Source of the DNA: Paracoccaceae bacterium
Lineage (GTDB): Bacteria; Pseudomonadota; Alphaproteobacteria; Rhodobacterales; Rhodobacteraceae
NCBI GenBank assembly: GCA_020852535.1
Contig: JADZAO010000095.1
Span: 1 to 26,684, forward strand
DNA: 26,684 nucleotides
Direction: 5' to 3'
Positions within the stretch are counted from its first letter, which is position 1. The number at the start of each line of letters is the position of its first letter. Of the stretch, positions 15,608 through 23,973 are shown piece after piece. Under the pieces are notes generated by a model, which saw only the letters and a program-made list of their open reading frames with translations, was not told the DNA's origin and made no database searches. A program made the translations under genes and the position numbers.

Positions 15608-15617
15608 TAAGCGCTTA
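15608..15617. promoter_or_regulatory. Possible LacI-family operator TAAGCGCTTA
   Basis: This perfect 10-bp palindrome has a central CG, the hallmark of LacI/GalR operators (AAnCGnTT-like core). It lies 138 bp upstream of the LacI-type start and about 120 bp before tRNA-Arg. Assignment to this regulator is an inference from proximity. Confidence 0.4.
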
Positions 15618-15692
15618 ACCCAAACGGAACAGACCATAAAATAGGGTAGTAAGATAAATTCACTTCCCTTCCATTTTTTGCGAATTAAACAG

Positions 15693-15721
15693 TTGTAAAC
15701 ATGAGATTTTCGCCGCAATAA
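15693..15721 (+). promoter_or_regulatory. Candidate promoter of tRNA-Arg
   Basis: TTGTAA (15693-15698), a 17-bp spacer, then CAATAA (15716-15721), 8 bp before the tRNA 5' end. Spacing is good and the match moderate. Confidence 0.35.
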
Positions 15722-15729
15722 AAGAACAT

Positions 15730-15805
15730 GGCTCCGTAGCTCAACGGATAGAGCGTCCCCCTCCTAAGGGGAAGGTTGCAGGTTCAAATCCCGCCGGAGT
15801 CACCA
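15730..15805 (+). tRNA. tRNA-Arg (anticodon CCT)
   Basis: This 76-nt cloverleaf has encoded CCA. The acceptor stem is GGCTCCG/CGGAGTC with one G-U pair. The anticodon stem is TCCCC/GGGGA, with loop C-T-CCT-A-A (anticodon 15763-15765). It reads AGG. The T-stem GCAGG/CCCGC contains one A-C mismatch (15780 with 15792), unusual for a functional tRNA but tolerable. The gene ends 9 bp before the stop codon of the convergent gyrB. Confidence 0.95.
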
Positions 15806-15814
15806 TGCGCATCT

Positions 15815-18265
15815 TTAGAAATCGAGGTTTTCGACGTTCAACGCGTTCTGCTGAATAAAATCACGCCGCGGTTCAACCACATCACCCATCAGCTTGGTGA
15901 AGATATCGTCGGCTTCAGCCATATCATCAATCTTTACCTGCAACAAAGTGCGCGCATTAGGATCAAGCGTCGTTTCCCAAAGCTGCTCAGGGTTCATTTC
16001 GCCCAAACCCTTGTAGCGTTGCAACGACAAACCTTTTTCACCCTCGGCCAAAATCGATTTCAGTAGATCAATCGGCCCATGAACCAATTGCTCTCGATCC
16101 TTGCGAACTAGACGCGCCTCATCTCGATAAATATCGCGGCTTTCCATCGAAATTGACGACAAACGACGTGCCTCACCAGAGCGCAGGACCACACCGTCCA
16201 ACGTGCACAACTCTTCTACACCACGCAATACGCGGGCAAGACGTATACTGTTATCCTCTATGATTCGACCTACCCAACCTTTTTCATATTCGGCTGCAAT
16301 CAAATTCAAACGCTTTGCCATGGTATCAGCCACGGCTTGCAGATCAGCATCGGCCCGACCTACATCAAGAGCACCAGAAAGAGCCGCCTGTTCAAGAATT
16401 CCAGAAGGATAGTTCATCGGGAAAACGTCAAGAACACGCCGAAATTGCCGCGCCCCCTCGATCACTTGGCGTAAGTCGGCACCGGCAATCTCTTCACCAG
16501 TACCAAGCCGCAAAAGGGCACCTTCAATCCCCATATCAATCAGGTAATCTTCCAGACCTACCTGATCCTTAATATAAACCTCGGAATTACCACGAGCGAC
16601 TTTGTAAAGAGGCGGCTGAGCGATATACAAATACCCGCCTTCAATCAGCGCAGGCATCTGCCGGAAAAAGAAGGTCAAGATCAACGTACGAATATGCGCA
16701 CCGTCCACGTCCGCATCCGTCATGATGACAATCTTGTGGTAACGCAATTTATTAATATCAAACTCGTCTCGCCCTATCCCCGTGCCCAGCGCGGTAATCA
16801 ACGTTCCGATTTCCTGACTACCGAGCATACGGTCAAAACGAGCGCGTTCCACATTCAGAATTTTTCCTTTAAGCGGCAACACCGCCTGATTGGCACGGCT
16901 ACGGCCTTGTTTTGCCGAACCACCCGCCGAATCACCCTCAACGAGAAATAGTTCAGATTTTGCCGGATCACGCTCTTGGCAATCGGCCAACTTACCAGGA
17001 AGCGAAGCCACATCCAGCGCCGTCTTACGCCGCGTCAAGTCACGCGCCTTGCGCGCGGCTTCCCGTGCAAGGGCCGCTTCGATGATCTTACCAACAATAA
17101 TCTTGGCATTAACGGGGTTTTCTTCAAACCATTCCGCCAACTTTTCGTTCACAAGGTTCTCTACCGCCGGACGCACTTCGGACGACACCAGCTTGTCTTT
17201 GGTTTGACTCGAAAACTTAGGGTCCGGCACCTTAACCGACAAAACACATGTCAAACCTTCGCGCGCATCGTCACCCGTAAAATCAACCTTCTCTTTTTTA
17301 GCAATGCCGGAAGTCTGAGCATAATTGTTGATCGTCCGCGTCAACGCCCCACGGAAGCCCGCAAGATGCGTACCGCCATCACGCTGCGGGATATTATTGG
17401 TGAAAGGCAACACGTTTTCGTGGTAACTATCGTTCCACCACATCGCGACCTCAACCCCGATGCCGCCCCGTTCGCCCACCATGTAGATCGGCTCAGGCAT
17501 AATCGAACTTTTAGACCGGTCGAGATATTTTACATATTCTCGAACCCCACCTTCATAAAACAGCTCACTATACAGCGGTTCAACAGGTCGTTCATCCTCG
17601 ACGATAATTCGCACACCCGAATTCAAGAAAGCCAACTCGCGCAAGCGGTTTTCCAACGTCTTGAACTGGTAATCGAGGTTCGAAAACGTCCCTTCGGGAG
17701 ATTTGGTCTTAGCGGAGGCAAGAAAGCGCACCTGCGTACCGCGCATCCCAAGCGCAGGACCGACCTCATGTACATGCACCACGCAATCACCGTGTTCAAA
17801 ACGAGCACGATATTCCGTATCGTTGCGCCAGACTGTCAGCTCAAGCCATTCCGACAGGGCATTCACAACCGATACGCCCACACCATGAAGACCGCCCGAC
17901 ACCTTATAGGCATTTCCGCCCTCATCAGTGTTGTTAAACTTACCGCCCGCATGCAACTGAGTCATAATGACTTCAGCCGCCGAAATACCTTCTTCCTGAT
18001 GGATATCCACAGGGATCCCACGACCATTGTCGCACACAGAAACCGAACTGTCGGCATGAATTTTCACCGTCACTGCGGTAGCGTGACCGGCCAACGCCTC
18101 GTCGATGCCGTTGTCAACAACCTCGTAGACCATGTGATGCAGACCCGACCCATCATCGGTGTCGCCAATATACATACCTGGCCGCTTTCGAACAGCCTCC
18201 AACCCCTTGAGAACCTTGATAGAATCAGCGCCGTATTCAGCAACTCTCTTCGCGGCTTCAACCAT
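15815..18265 (-). CDS. gyrB: DNA gyrase subunit B
   Basis: GyrB is the ATPase subunit of gyrase, which introduces negative supercoils together with GyrA (not in this window). From the ATG at 18265 it has 816 residues. The GHKL ATPase domain shows EVVDNGIDEA (catalytic Glu at about 48), DNGRGIP (about 79-85) and GLHGVGVS (about 125-132). The TOPRIM domain carries VEGDSAGGSA and DADVDGAHIRTL, and the C-terminus has QRYKGLGEMNPEQLW. An ATG 10 codons upstream (18295) lacks a ribosome binding site, whereas the chosen start has AGGGG 10 nt upstream. It is the last gene of the dnaA-dnaN-recF-exporter-gyrB series. I see no classic terminator before it meets tRNA-Arg. Confidence 0.97.
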   Translation of the reverse strand: MVEAAKRVAEYGADSIKVLKGLEAVRKRPGMYIGDTDDGSGLHHMVYEVVDNGIDEALAGHATAVTVKIHADSSVSVCDNGRGIPVDIHQEEGISAAEVIMTQLHAGGKFNNTDEGGNAYKVSGGLHGVGVSVVNALSEWLELTVWRNDTEYRARFEHGDCVVHVHEVGPALGMRGTQVRFLASAKTKSPEGTFSNLDYQFKTLENRLRELAFLNSGVRIIVEDERPVEPLYSELFYEGGVREYVKYLDRSKSSIMPEPIYMVGERGGIGVEVAMWWNDSYHENVLPFTNNIPQRDGGTHLAGFRGALTRTINNYAQTSGIAKKEKVDFTGDDAREGLTCVLSVKVPDPKFSSQTKDKLVSSEVRPAVENLVNEKLAEWFEENPVNAKIIVGKIIEAALAREAARKARDLTRRKTALDVASLPGKLADCQERDPAKSELFLVEGDSAGGSAKQGRSRANQAVLPLKGKILNVERARFDRMLGSQEIGTLITALGTGIGRDEFDINKLRYHKIVIMTDADVDGAHIRTLILTFFFRQMPALIEGGYLYIAQPPLYKVARGNSEVYIKDQVGLEDYLIDMGIEGALLRLGTGEEIAGADLRQVIEGARQFRRVLDVFPMNYPSGILEQAALSGALDVGRADADLQAVADTMAKRLNLIAAEYEKGWVGRIIEDNSIRLARVLRGVEELCTLDGVVLRSGEARRLSSISMESRDIYRDEARLVRKDREQLVHGPIDLLKSILAEGEKGLSLQRYKGLGEMNPEQLWETTLDPNARTLLQVKIDDMAEADDIFTKLMGDVVEPRRDFIQQNALNVENLDF

Positions 18266-18345
18266 TCGTCCATGACCCCTAAATTTGTCCCGCATTTATA
18301 CTTGGGTTGACGAGGAATGTCACGTAAGGGAGTCAAAATATTAAA

Positions 18346-19035
18346 TCAAACGAAGATAATAACCAACCCGACAAGAATAAGAAAAATACCCGATCCAATG
18401 TTCAGTTTACGCAAACTTTCAGGGCTAGAGAGCAATCGCCGCGCCCGGTCTAAAAACAGCGCAAGACTAAGATTTCCAGCCACCGGAACAAGTGCCGAAA
18501 TAATAATGATGGCAAGCACATCCAGCCATTTCAGCCGCCCTAAATCAAAAAAACCTGGCAGCGCTCCCATATAAAAAAGTATAGCCTTGGGGTTACCGAC
18601 CGCTACCGCAATCCCCACGCTAAAGCCTGCCCATGCTCCCGAACGAGTAAAGTTTCTATTGGTTGACAGCCTAACTGCAGACTTACAAATAAGCATCACG
18701 CCCATAAGCAAAAACACCGCCGCTGCCACCCAGCGAAGCATCAACAGAAAATCGCCGTAAAGGCTTTCAATCCACGTCAAACCCAACACCGCCGTCAGCG
18801 ACCAAAGCAGATCACCAACCATCACGCCTATGGCCAAAGGCCATGCCGCCGCAAACCCGCCCGACAAACTTCGTGCCGTCAGCGCTACCCAGACAGGGCC
18901 AGGCACCGCCCAAAGTCCCGCCATACCGCCCGCATAAAACAGCAACTGATAAAAAGATACGGTCATATTTGTTCCGACAAAGTCAGCGACAAGTCCTCGT
19001 CCCGCAGCCAAAACGAGTTCATCACTAACTCCCAT
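18346..19035 (-). CDS. LysE/RhtB-type amino acid exporter
   Basis: This inner-membrane protein of the LysE superfamily exports amino acids or related metabolites. The protein is 229 residues from the ATG at 19035, which has a strong site (GAAGG, 6-nt spacer), or 206 from the ATG at 18966, which better matches the usual family length and start. The AVPGPVWVALTARSLSGG stretch after the first helix is the family signature, and VGNPKAILFYMGALPGFF in the middle is also typical. About six hydrophobic segments are visible. Substrate cannot be told; close relatives are annotated as homoserine/threonine or lysine exporters. It sits between recF and gyrB, 43 bp after recF, although it has no role in replication. 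Confidence 0.85.
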   Translation of the reverse strand: MGVSDELVLAAGRGLVADFVGTNMTVSFYQLLFYAGGMAGLWAVPGPVWVALTARSLSGGFAAAWPLAIGVMVGDLLWSLTAVLGLTWIESLYGDFLLMLRWVAAAVFLLMGVMLICKSAVRLSTNRNFTRSGAWAGFSVGIAVAVGNPKAILFYMGALPGFFDLGRLKWLDVLAIIIISALVPVAGNLSLALFLDRARRLLSSPESLRKLNIGSGIFLILVGLVIIFV

Positions 19036-19078
19036 ACGTGACCTTCAGTATCCGCCCAAGAACAACTTTCTGGCAACA

Positions 19079-20173
19079 TCATACCTTTACCTGCGATAGA
19101 CCATCCGCTTCGCACACAGTAAAATGCTCCGCCCTATCACCTAGCGTATCGAACAATCCCGGTTCCGTCCCCGTCATGATCGCCTGCGCCCCCAGCGCAC
19201 AAATCTCATCGTAAAGCGCCGCTCGCCGTGTGGGATCCAGATGCGCGGCCCCCTCGTCCAGCAGTAAGATAGGCGCGACACCCATATCCTGTGCCAGAGC
19301 CCGCGCATTAGCAAGGATGAGACTGATCAGCAGCGCCTTCTGCTCACCTGTCGAGCATTGCGCTGCCGCGACACCCTTAGCGCTGTAGACCGCAGCCAAA
19401 TCAACCCGATGCGGCCCAACCAGCGTGCGCCCCACAGCCATGTCACGCCGCCGCCCCTCAGCAAAAGCTACTTGCAGATCATCCGGCTCGGCCTCACCCT
19501 CTGGAACCATCAATGACAATACAGCCTTCGGAAAAGCAGTCTCAGCCCCTTCTTGCGCCGCAGCTATCCGCATAAGCGCCGCCTTGCGATTTGCTATCAC
19601 TTGCCGTCCACTGTCAGCCATCTGCCCTTCAAGCGCGGCATACCAATGCGCATCACCAACCATATCCTTCAATAGTCGGTTTCGATCACGCATCGCCTTT
19701 TCGTAACTAAGCACCGCCTCAGCATGATCAGGAATAAAGCTAAGTACCATACGGTCCAGAAATCGCCGACGCCCCTCAGCAGCCTCGATCCACAACCGAT
19801 CCATCGCGGGCACCAACCACAGCACACGCAAAATGCTACCAAGCGCCACCTGTGTCGCCGCCTTGCCGTCAATCCGGACTACCCGCGCCTCGGCCCGCTC
19901 GGCAAAGGTTTCAACCTCGTGAAAACCATCGATCCCCTGCACCTCGGCCCTTATCTTCCAGCCCAACCCTTCGGGCCGCCGCGCCAGTTCGTCTGCTCCC
20001 GCCCGCCGCACACCGCGACCGGGCGACAACAGCGACACTGCTTCTAGAATATTAGTCTTACCTGCCCCGTTCGCACCCGAAATAGCGACCGGACGCCCAT
20101 CCCATTTGAACAACCCCGCCCGATAACTACGGAAATGGGATAGAACAAGCGTGGTAATCGCTTGACTCAACAC
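19079..20173 (-). CDS. recF: DNA replication and repair protein RecF
   Basis: RecF is an SMC-like ATPase that with RecO and RecR loads RecA at single-strand gaps, aiding repair and fork restart. The 364 residues begin with LSHFRSYRAG. They carry Walker A GANGAGKT (33-40), the ABC signature region CSTGEQKALLISLILA and Walker B PILLLDEGAAHLD, all intact. The start is taken as GTG at 20173; the following TTG codon is an alternative, and ribosome binding here is weak. It lies downstream of dnaN across about 100 bp of inverted repeats, which could uncouple its expression from dnaN. Confidence 0.95.
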   Translation of the reverse strand: MLSQAITTLVLSHFRSYRAGLFKWDGRPVAISGANGAGKTNILEAVSLLSPGRGVRRAGADELARRPEGLGWKIRAEVQGIDGFHEVETFAERAEARVVRIDGKAATQVALGSILRVLWLVPAMDRLWIEAAEGRRRFLDRMVLSFIPDHAEAVLSYEKAMRDRNRLLKDMVGDAHWYAALEGQMADSGRQVIANRKAALMRIAAAQEGAETAFPKAVLSLMVPEGEAEPDDLQVAFAEGRRRDMAVGRTLVGPHRVDLAAVYSAKGVAAAQCSTGEQKALLISLILANARALAQDMGVAPILLLDEGAAHLDPTRRAALYDEICALGAQAIMTGTEPGLFDTLGDRAEHFTVCEADGLSQVKV

Positions 20174-20188
20174 CGCTCGCTTTCACAT

Positions 20189-20249
20189 TGTCCTCAACAC
20201 CTTGAGGACAGTCCATCAAATTTGCCACAGGTTTAAAACCCGTGGACTG
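20189..20249. repeat. Overlapping inverted repeats between dnaN and recF
   Basis: There is a perfect 9-bp repeat TGTCCTCAA-CACC-TTGAGGACA (20189-20210). A second repeat, CAGTCCA (20209-20215) with TGGACTG (20243-20249), encloses an imperfect palindrome, CCACAGGTTT (20225-20234) with AAACCCGTGG (20236-20245). The first overlaps the second by two bases, so they could form alternative structures. No T-run follows on the minus strand, so a simple terminator is unlikely; processing or attenuation between dnaN and recF is possible. Confidence 0.6.
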
Positions 20250-20272
20250 GAGGGCTGGCCCACGATGCGATC

Positions 20273-21391
20273 TTAAACCCGCATCGGCATGACAACATAA
20301 ACCGCACTCAGGTCATTCCCTTCGCGCATCAGTGTTGGATCACCAGAAGAATTAAACAAGAAAACCGCATTTTCACGATCAACCTGACTAGCAATCTCCA
20401 GTAGATATTTCGCGTTGAAACCGATCTCTAGTGGCTCGTCGCCGTAAGCGACAGCCAATTCTTCCTCAGCTGCACCGCTACCAGGCGCATTGACCGACAA
20501 GACCAAACAGTCCTGTTGCAGCGACAATTTTACCGCCCGCGAACGTTCTGACGACACAGTCGCCACACGATCGACCGCTTTAGCAAATTCCGAAGCATCC
20601 ACTTCCAGTCGACGCGTGTTACCGGTCGGAATAACGCGGGTATAATCAGGGAAAGTTCCATCGATAACCTTAGATGTCAGCGTGATCGCGGGCGTCGCGA
20701 AACGAATCTTAGTTTCCGACACCGACACGGCAATCGTCGCTTCATCGTCGTCAAGGAGCTTACGCAATTCGCTAACTGTCTTGCGCGGTACAATCACACC
20801 AGGCATCGCTTGCGCACCTTCAGGCAGAACCGCATCGATTAGTGCCAGACGGTGACCATCTGTTGCCACACAGCGCAAAACCGGCCCGCTTTCAACCGTC
20901 GCGATATGCATATAGACACCATTCAGATAATAACGCGTCTCCTCCGTCGAGATAGCAAATTTTGCTTTGTCAAACAGCCGTCGCAAAACCAACGTAGGGA
21001 CAGAAAAGTTAGTTGAATATTCCGAAGACGCCATAACCGGAAAATCTTCTTTCGGTAGCGTGGCAAGGCTGAATGTCGATCGCCCCGCCGTTATCGTCAA
21101 CCGACACGTGACACTATCTTCAGCTAGATTCACCAGCGACCCGTCAGGCAATTTCCGCACGATTTCGTGCAGCATAACAGCAGAAACAGTCGTCGCTCCG
21201 GCGCGTTCGACCATAGCAGGCGCGCGATCCACAACCTCGATATCCAGATCGGTCGCTCGCAAGCTGACCTGATTACCTTCGGCCTCGATCAACACGTTAG
21301 CAAGAATCGGAATAGTATTGCGCCTCTCGACCACGGATTGCGCCTGAGCCAACGCCTTCAACAGCGTACCGCGTTCGATCGAGAATTTCAT
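20273..21391 (-). CDS. dnaN: DNA polymerase III beta subunit (sliding clamp)
   Basis: DnaN forms the ring-shaped dimer that tethers the replicative polymerase and other enzymes to DNA. The 372 residues begin MKFSIERGTLLKALAQAQSV and end VVMPMRV, both typical; three clamp-fold repeats span the protein. I chose the ATG at 21391, which has an AGGGGTGG sequence just upstream. The 22 codons that could precede it do not resemble the family. DnaN would bind the QVSLF motif seen in the dnaE product. It follows dnaA after 146 bp that include a hairpin. Confidence 0.97.
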   Translation of the reverse strand: MKFSIERGTLLKALAQAQSVVERRNTIPILANVLIEAEGNQVSLRATDLDIEVVDRAPAMVERAGATTVSAVMLHEIVRKLPDGSLVNLAEDSVTCRLTITAGRSTFSLATLPKEDFPVMASSEYSTNFSVPTLVLRRLFDKAKFAISTEETRYYLNGVYMHIATVESGPVLRCVATDGHRLALIDAVLPEGAQAMPGVIVPRKTVSELRKLLDDDEATIAVSVSETKIRFATPAITLTSKVIDGTFPDYTRVIPTGNTRRLEVDASEFAKAVDRVATVSSERSRAVKLSLQQDCLVLSVNAPGSGAAEEELAVAYGDEPLEIGFNAKYLLEIASQVDRENAVFLFNSSGDPTLMREGNDLSAVYVVMPMRV

Positions 21392-21488
21392 ACTGACCAC
21401 CCCTTGCTCTATACCCCCTGCGGGAAAGAAGAAATTAGCCACTTTTGTGCCATTCACAAGAGTTTTGCTTTATTTACACGTAAAGAAC

Positions 21489-21505
21489 ACGGTTTTTACA
21501 ACCGT
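21489..21505 (-). terminator. Hairpin between dnaA and dnaN
   Basis: Perfect stem ACGGTT/AACCGT with a 5-nt loop, followed on the minus strand by GTTCTTTA. It is terminator-like but weak and may only lower read-through from dnaA into dnaN. Confidence 0.35.
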
Positions 21506-21537
21506 ATATCACCAAAAATCGAAAACTCCCACACCTA

Positions 21538-22905
21538 TCAGCCCTGAAGCTGACGCCGCAGCATCTGCAAATCATCAGACATCTGGCTATCAGTCGCCAT
21601 CAATTCTTCTATTTTTCGAACACCATGCATAATCGTAGTATGATCGCGCCCGCCAAAACGCCGCCCAATCTCGGGCAGACTGCGCGGTGTCAGCTGTTTG
21701 GCCAAATACATAGCAATCTGGCGCGGACGAGCAATGTTGCGCACCCGCTTCGGCCCGATCATATCAGACAGGCGGATATTATAATGCTCCGCCACCTTGC
21801 GCTGGATTTCCTCAATCGTCAGCTTGCGATCCGAAGCGCGCAAAATATCAGCCAAACAATCTTGCGCCAATTCCAGCGAGATTTCGCGCCCAACCAATGA
21901 AGCAAAAGCAAAAAGCCGCGTCAGAGCGCCTTCTAGTACACGCACATTGGTTGTAATGCGATGGGCGAGAAACTCCAACACGCCATCAGCAATAACCAGC
22001 CCCTTGTACTGGGCGCGGTAAAACTCGACCTTTTGTTGCAATACACCCAAACGAAGCTCATAATCGGTCGGGTGAAGATCAACCACCAGCCCACATTGCA
22101 GACGCGATTTTATCCGGTCTTCCATATCCTTAATCTCACCGGGCGCGCGGTCTGCGGAAATAACGATCTGCTTATTCTGGTCTACCAGCGCATTAAACGT
22201 GTGAAAAAACTCTTCCTGCGTCGAACCCTTACCGGCAATAAACTGCACGTCATCAACCATTAAAACATCGACCGAGCGAAAGATTTCCTTGAAGTCCATC
22301 ACCTGCCGTTCCCGCAGCGCTTGGACAAAGCGATACATAAACTGTTCAGCAGACAAATAGAGCACACGCAAATACGGCTGGCGAGTTCGCAATTCATGAG
22401 CAATGGCATGCATCAGGTGTGTCTTGCCAAGACCAACGCCACCATAAAGAAACAGCGGATTAAAACTAACGAGCCCACCCTCCGCCACACGCCGAGCGGC
22501 AGCATGGGCCAACTCATTCGGTTTACCGACGACGAAACTATCGAAAGTAAAACGCGAATCAAGTGGAGCACCCGGCATCTCGTCAGTTTCAACACGGGTG
22601 TTTGCTTTTGGCTTCAATGCAACAGCAGCAACCTCCACGGGAGCTTTCAACGAAGTTCGCGGCACTTTGCCCACAGAGAACTCCAAACGATCAACATTGA
22701 GACCAGAAATATTCAAGTGCGACAGAATATGATCTGCAAAATTGCACGACACCCAGTCACCAAAAAACGAAGTTGGAACCTCAAATCGGGCTACGCCTTG
22801 ATCGAGAGTGCGTAAAGTCAAAGGTTCTATCCAAGTGACGTAATTATTCCGTCCAATCCGCTTAACCAATTCTTCACGAACCAACCCCCAAGTTTCATTT
22901 ATCAT
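21538..22905 (-). CDS. dnaA: Chromosomal replication initiator protein DnaA
   Basis: DnaA binds the replication origin and opens it in its ATP form. From the ATG at 22905 it has 455 residues, the expected size. Domain I is at the N-terminus (ETWGLVREELVKRIGRNNYVTWIEPL). The AAA+ domain has Walker A GGVGLGKT (about 155-162) and Walker B VLMVDDVQF (about 214-222). The C-terminal DNA-binding domain carries IARPRQIAMYLAKQLT and the signature GGRDHTTIMHGVRKI. The frame extends 11 codons upstream to a TTG, but the ATG is more likely. The long upstream region to rpsT is described separately. Confidence 0.97.
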   Translation of the reverse strand: MINETWGLVREELVKRIGRNNYVTWIEPLTLRTLDQGVARFEVPTSFFGDWVSCNFADHILSHLNISGLNVDRLEFSVGKVPRTSLKAPVEVAAVALKPKANTRVETDEMPGAPLDSRFTFDSFVVGKPNELAHAAARRVAEGGLVSFNPLFLYGGVGLGKTHLMHAIAHELRTRQPYLRVLYLSAEQFMYRFVQALRERQVMDFKEIFRSVDVLMVDDVQFIAGKGSTQEEFFHTFNALVDQNKQIVISADRAPGEIKDMEDRIKSRLQCGLVVDLHPTDYELRLGVLQQKVEFYRAQYKGLVIADGVLEFLAHRITTNVRVLEGALTRLFAFASLVGREISLELAQDCLADILRASDRKLTIEEIQRKVAEHYNIRLSDMIGPKRVRNIARPRQIAMYLAKQLTPRSLPEIGRRFGGRDHTTIMHGVRKIEELMATDSQMSDDLQMLRRQLQG

Positions 22906-23533
22906 ATTCTCTAACCCGTCCACTAAGGCGCTTTGCAAGCAGGGAAGTCTCCCTACGCCTCTTTATGTTGTTTGCAGCACTCACACATCTCGGTCACCAC
23001 TTCGGGACAGGCGTCAAAGTAAACTTCGACAAGTAACAAACCTGACATCGTGCGCCTCAATCTACTTTCCTAAAAAGCAAACCAAAACGCGCCGCTGTCG
23101 GCACGAAAACTAGACATTACAGACCGGTCGAGAATCGGCTGACACCAAACCCGACCGATACAGCTACGTGTTCTGCCAAAAACAGCAGACCGCATAACAC
23201 ATTGATCAAAAACCATTACTTTAAGGATTGGCAGCTTGACTAACCCAAATTTCTCAGTCTGTGATCCTGTTATGTCCCCCAAAACGAAGTGAATCGCACG
23301 ATGACGGTAGCAAGGCCTTGAACAGGTCCGCAACCAATCTTCGTGCTTGACAAAAAGTTACAGCAACCGAATCTCAACTCCTGCGCAAATACGCCACGCG
23401 GCTCCAATAGATAGCAAGGCGAACGGTCCTCAAAATACACATGCATAAGCGCGAAAATCGGGACACTTCGACACAAAAGAAAAGGACGCCCCCTAGTGGA
23501 TGACGCCCTACTGATTCTTTTATCGAAAATAAA
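22906..23533. other. dnaA-rpsT intergenic region, no origin called
   Basis: These 628 bp carry no gene I can support. They should contain the dnaA promoter, and in many bacteria such a gap holds oriC. I searched by eye for TTATNCACA on both strands and found no match. Four GANTC sites (CcrM-type methylation) are present, around 23132, 23289, 23369 and 23513. GGGCGTC occurs twice on the minus strand (around 23488 and 23504), just past rpsT. Absence of DnaA boxes argues against a classical origin here. Confidence 0.5.
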
Positions 23534-23815
23534 TCAGGCAGAAGTCATACCTGTCGCCAAAACTTTCACGCGATGCGCAAGACGCGAGATTTTGCGCGAA
23601 ACGGTATTGGCATGAAGTACGCCCTTCGACACGCCACGCTGAAGTTCAGGTTGCGCGTTCTTAAGGGCTTGAGCAGCAGCTGCCTGATCACCCGAGGCCA
23701 GCGCCTCTTCGACCTTACGCAAGAATGTGCGAATACGCGAACGACGTGCTTTATTAATTGCATAACGCGCTTCAGACTGACGAGCACGCTTTTTGGACTG
23801 GGCGGTATTTGCCAT
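23534..23815 (-). CDS. rpsT: Small ribosomal subunit protein bS20
   Basis: S20 binds 16S rRNA and helps assemble the 30S subunit. It was recognised by MANTAQSKKRARQSEARYAI and the alanine- and lysine-rich helical body ending RKISRLAHRVK. The chosen ATG (23815) gives 93 residues, close to the usual size, with AGGAAAA about 11 nt upstream; nine earlier codons in frame are not family-like. Its place between an enoyl-CoA hydratase and dnaA is the usual one in related alphaproteobacteria. Confidence 0.97.
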   Translation of the reverse strand: MANTAQSKKRARQSEARYAINKARRSRIRTFLRKVEEALASGDQAAAAQALKNAQPELQRGVSKGVLHANTVSRKISRLAHRVKVLATGMTSA

Positions 23816-23973
23816 CGGACTGTTTTTCCTAGGGTCTGTCATTTCATTTCAATTGCGAAACAAACCCAAGGCTCCCGTCAAATATACGAGAATCATATTG
23901 CCTAAGCGGGCCCACACGCATGTATAGCGGTAATTAGAACAATTCAGAGCGAAAAGAAACAGGAAAATAAAGC

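Noticed and set aside
16976..18310. A 444-codon frame on the plus strand opposite gyrB
   Set aside because: It is a shadow of gyrB: its sequence is low-quality and basic, while the minus strand is unmistakable GyrB.
23070..23476. Two open frames on the minus strand (23070-23333 and 23270-23476) in the dnaA-rpsT gap
   Set aside because: Their translations are rich in Cys, Arg and Ser without domain-like pattern, they overlap each other, and no ribosome binding site was recognised.
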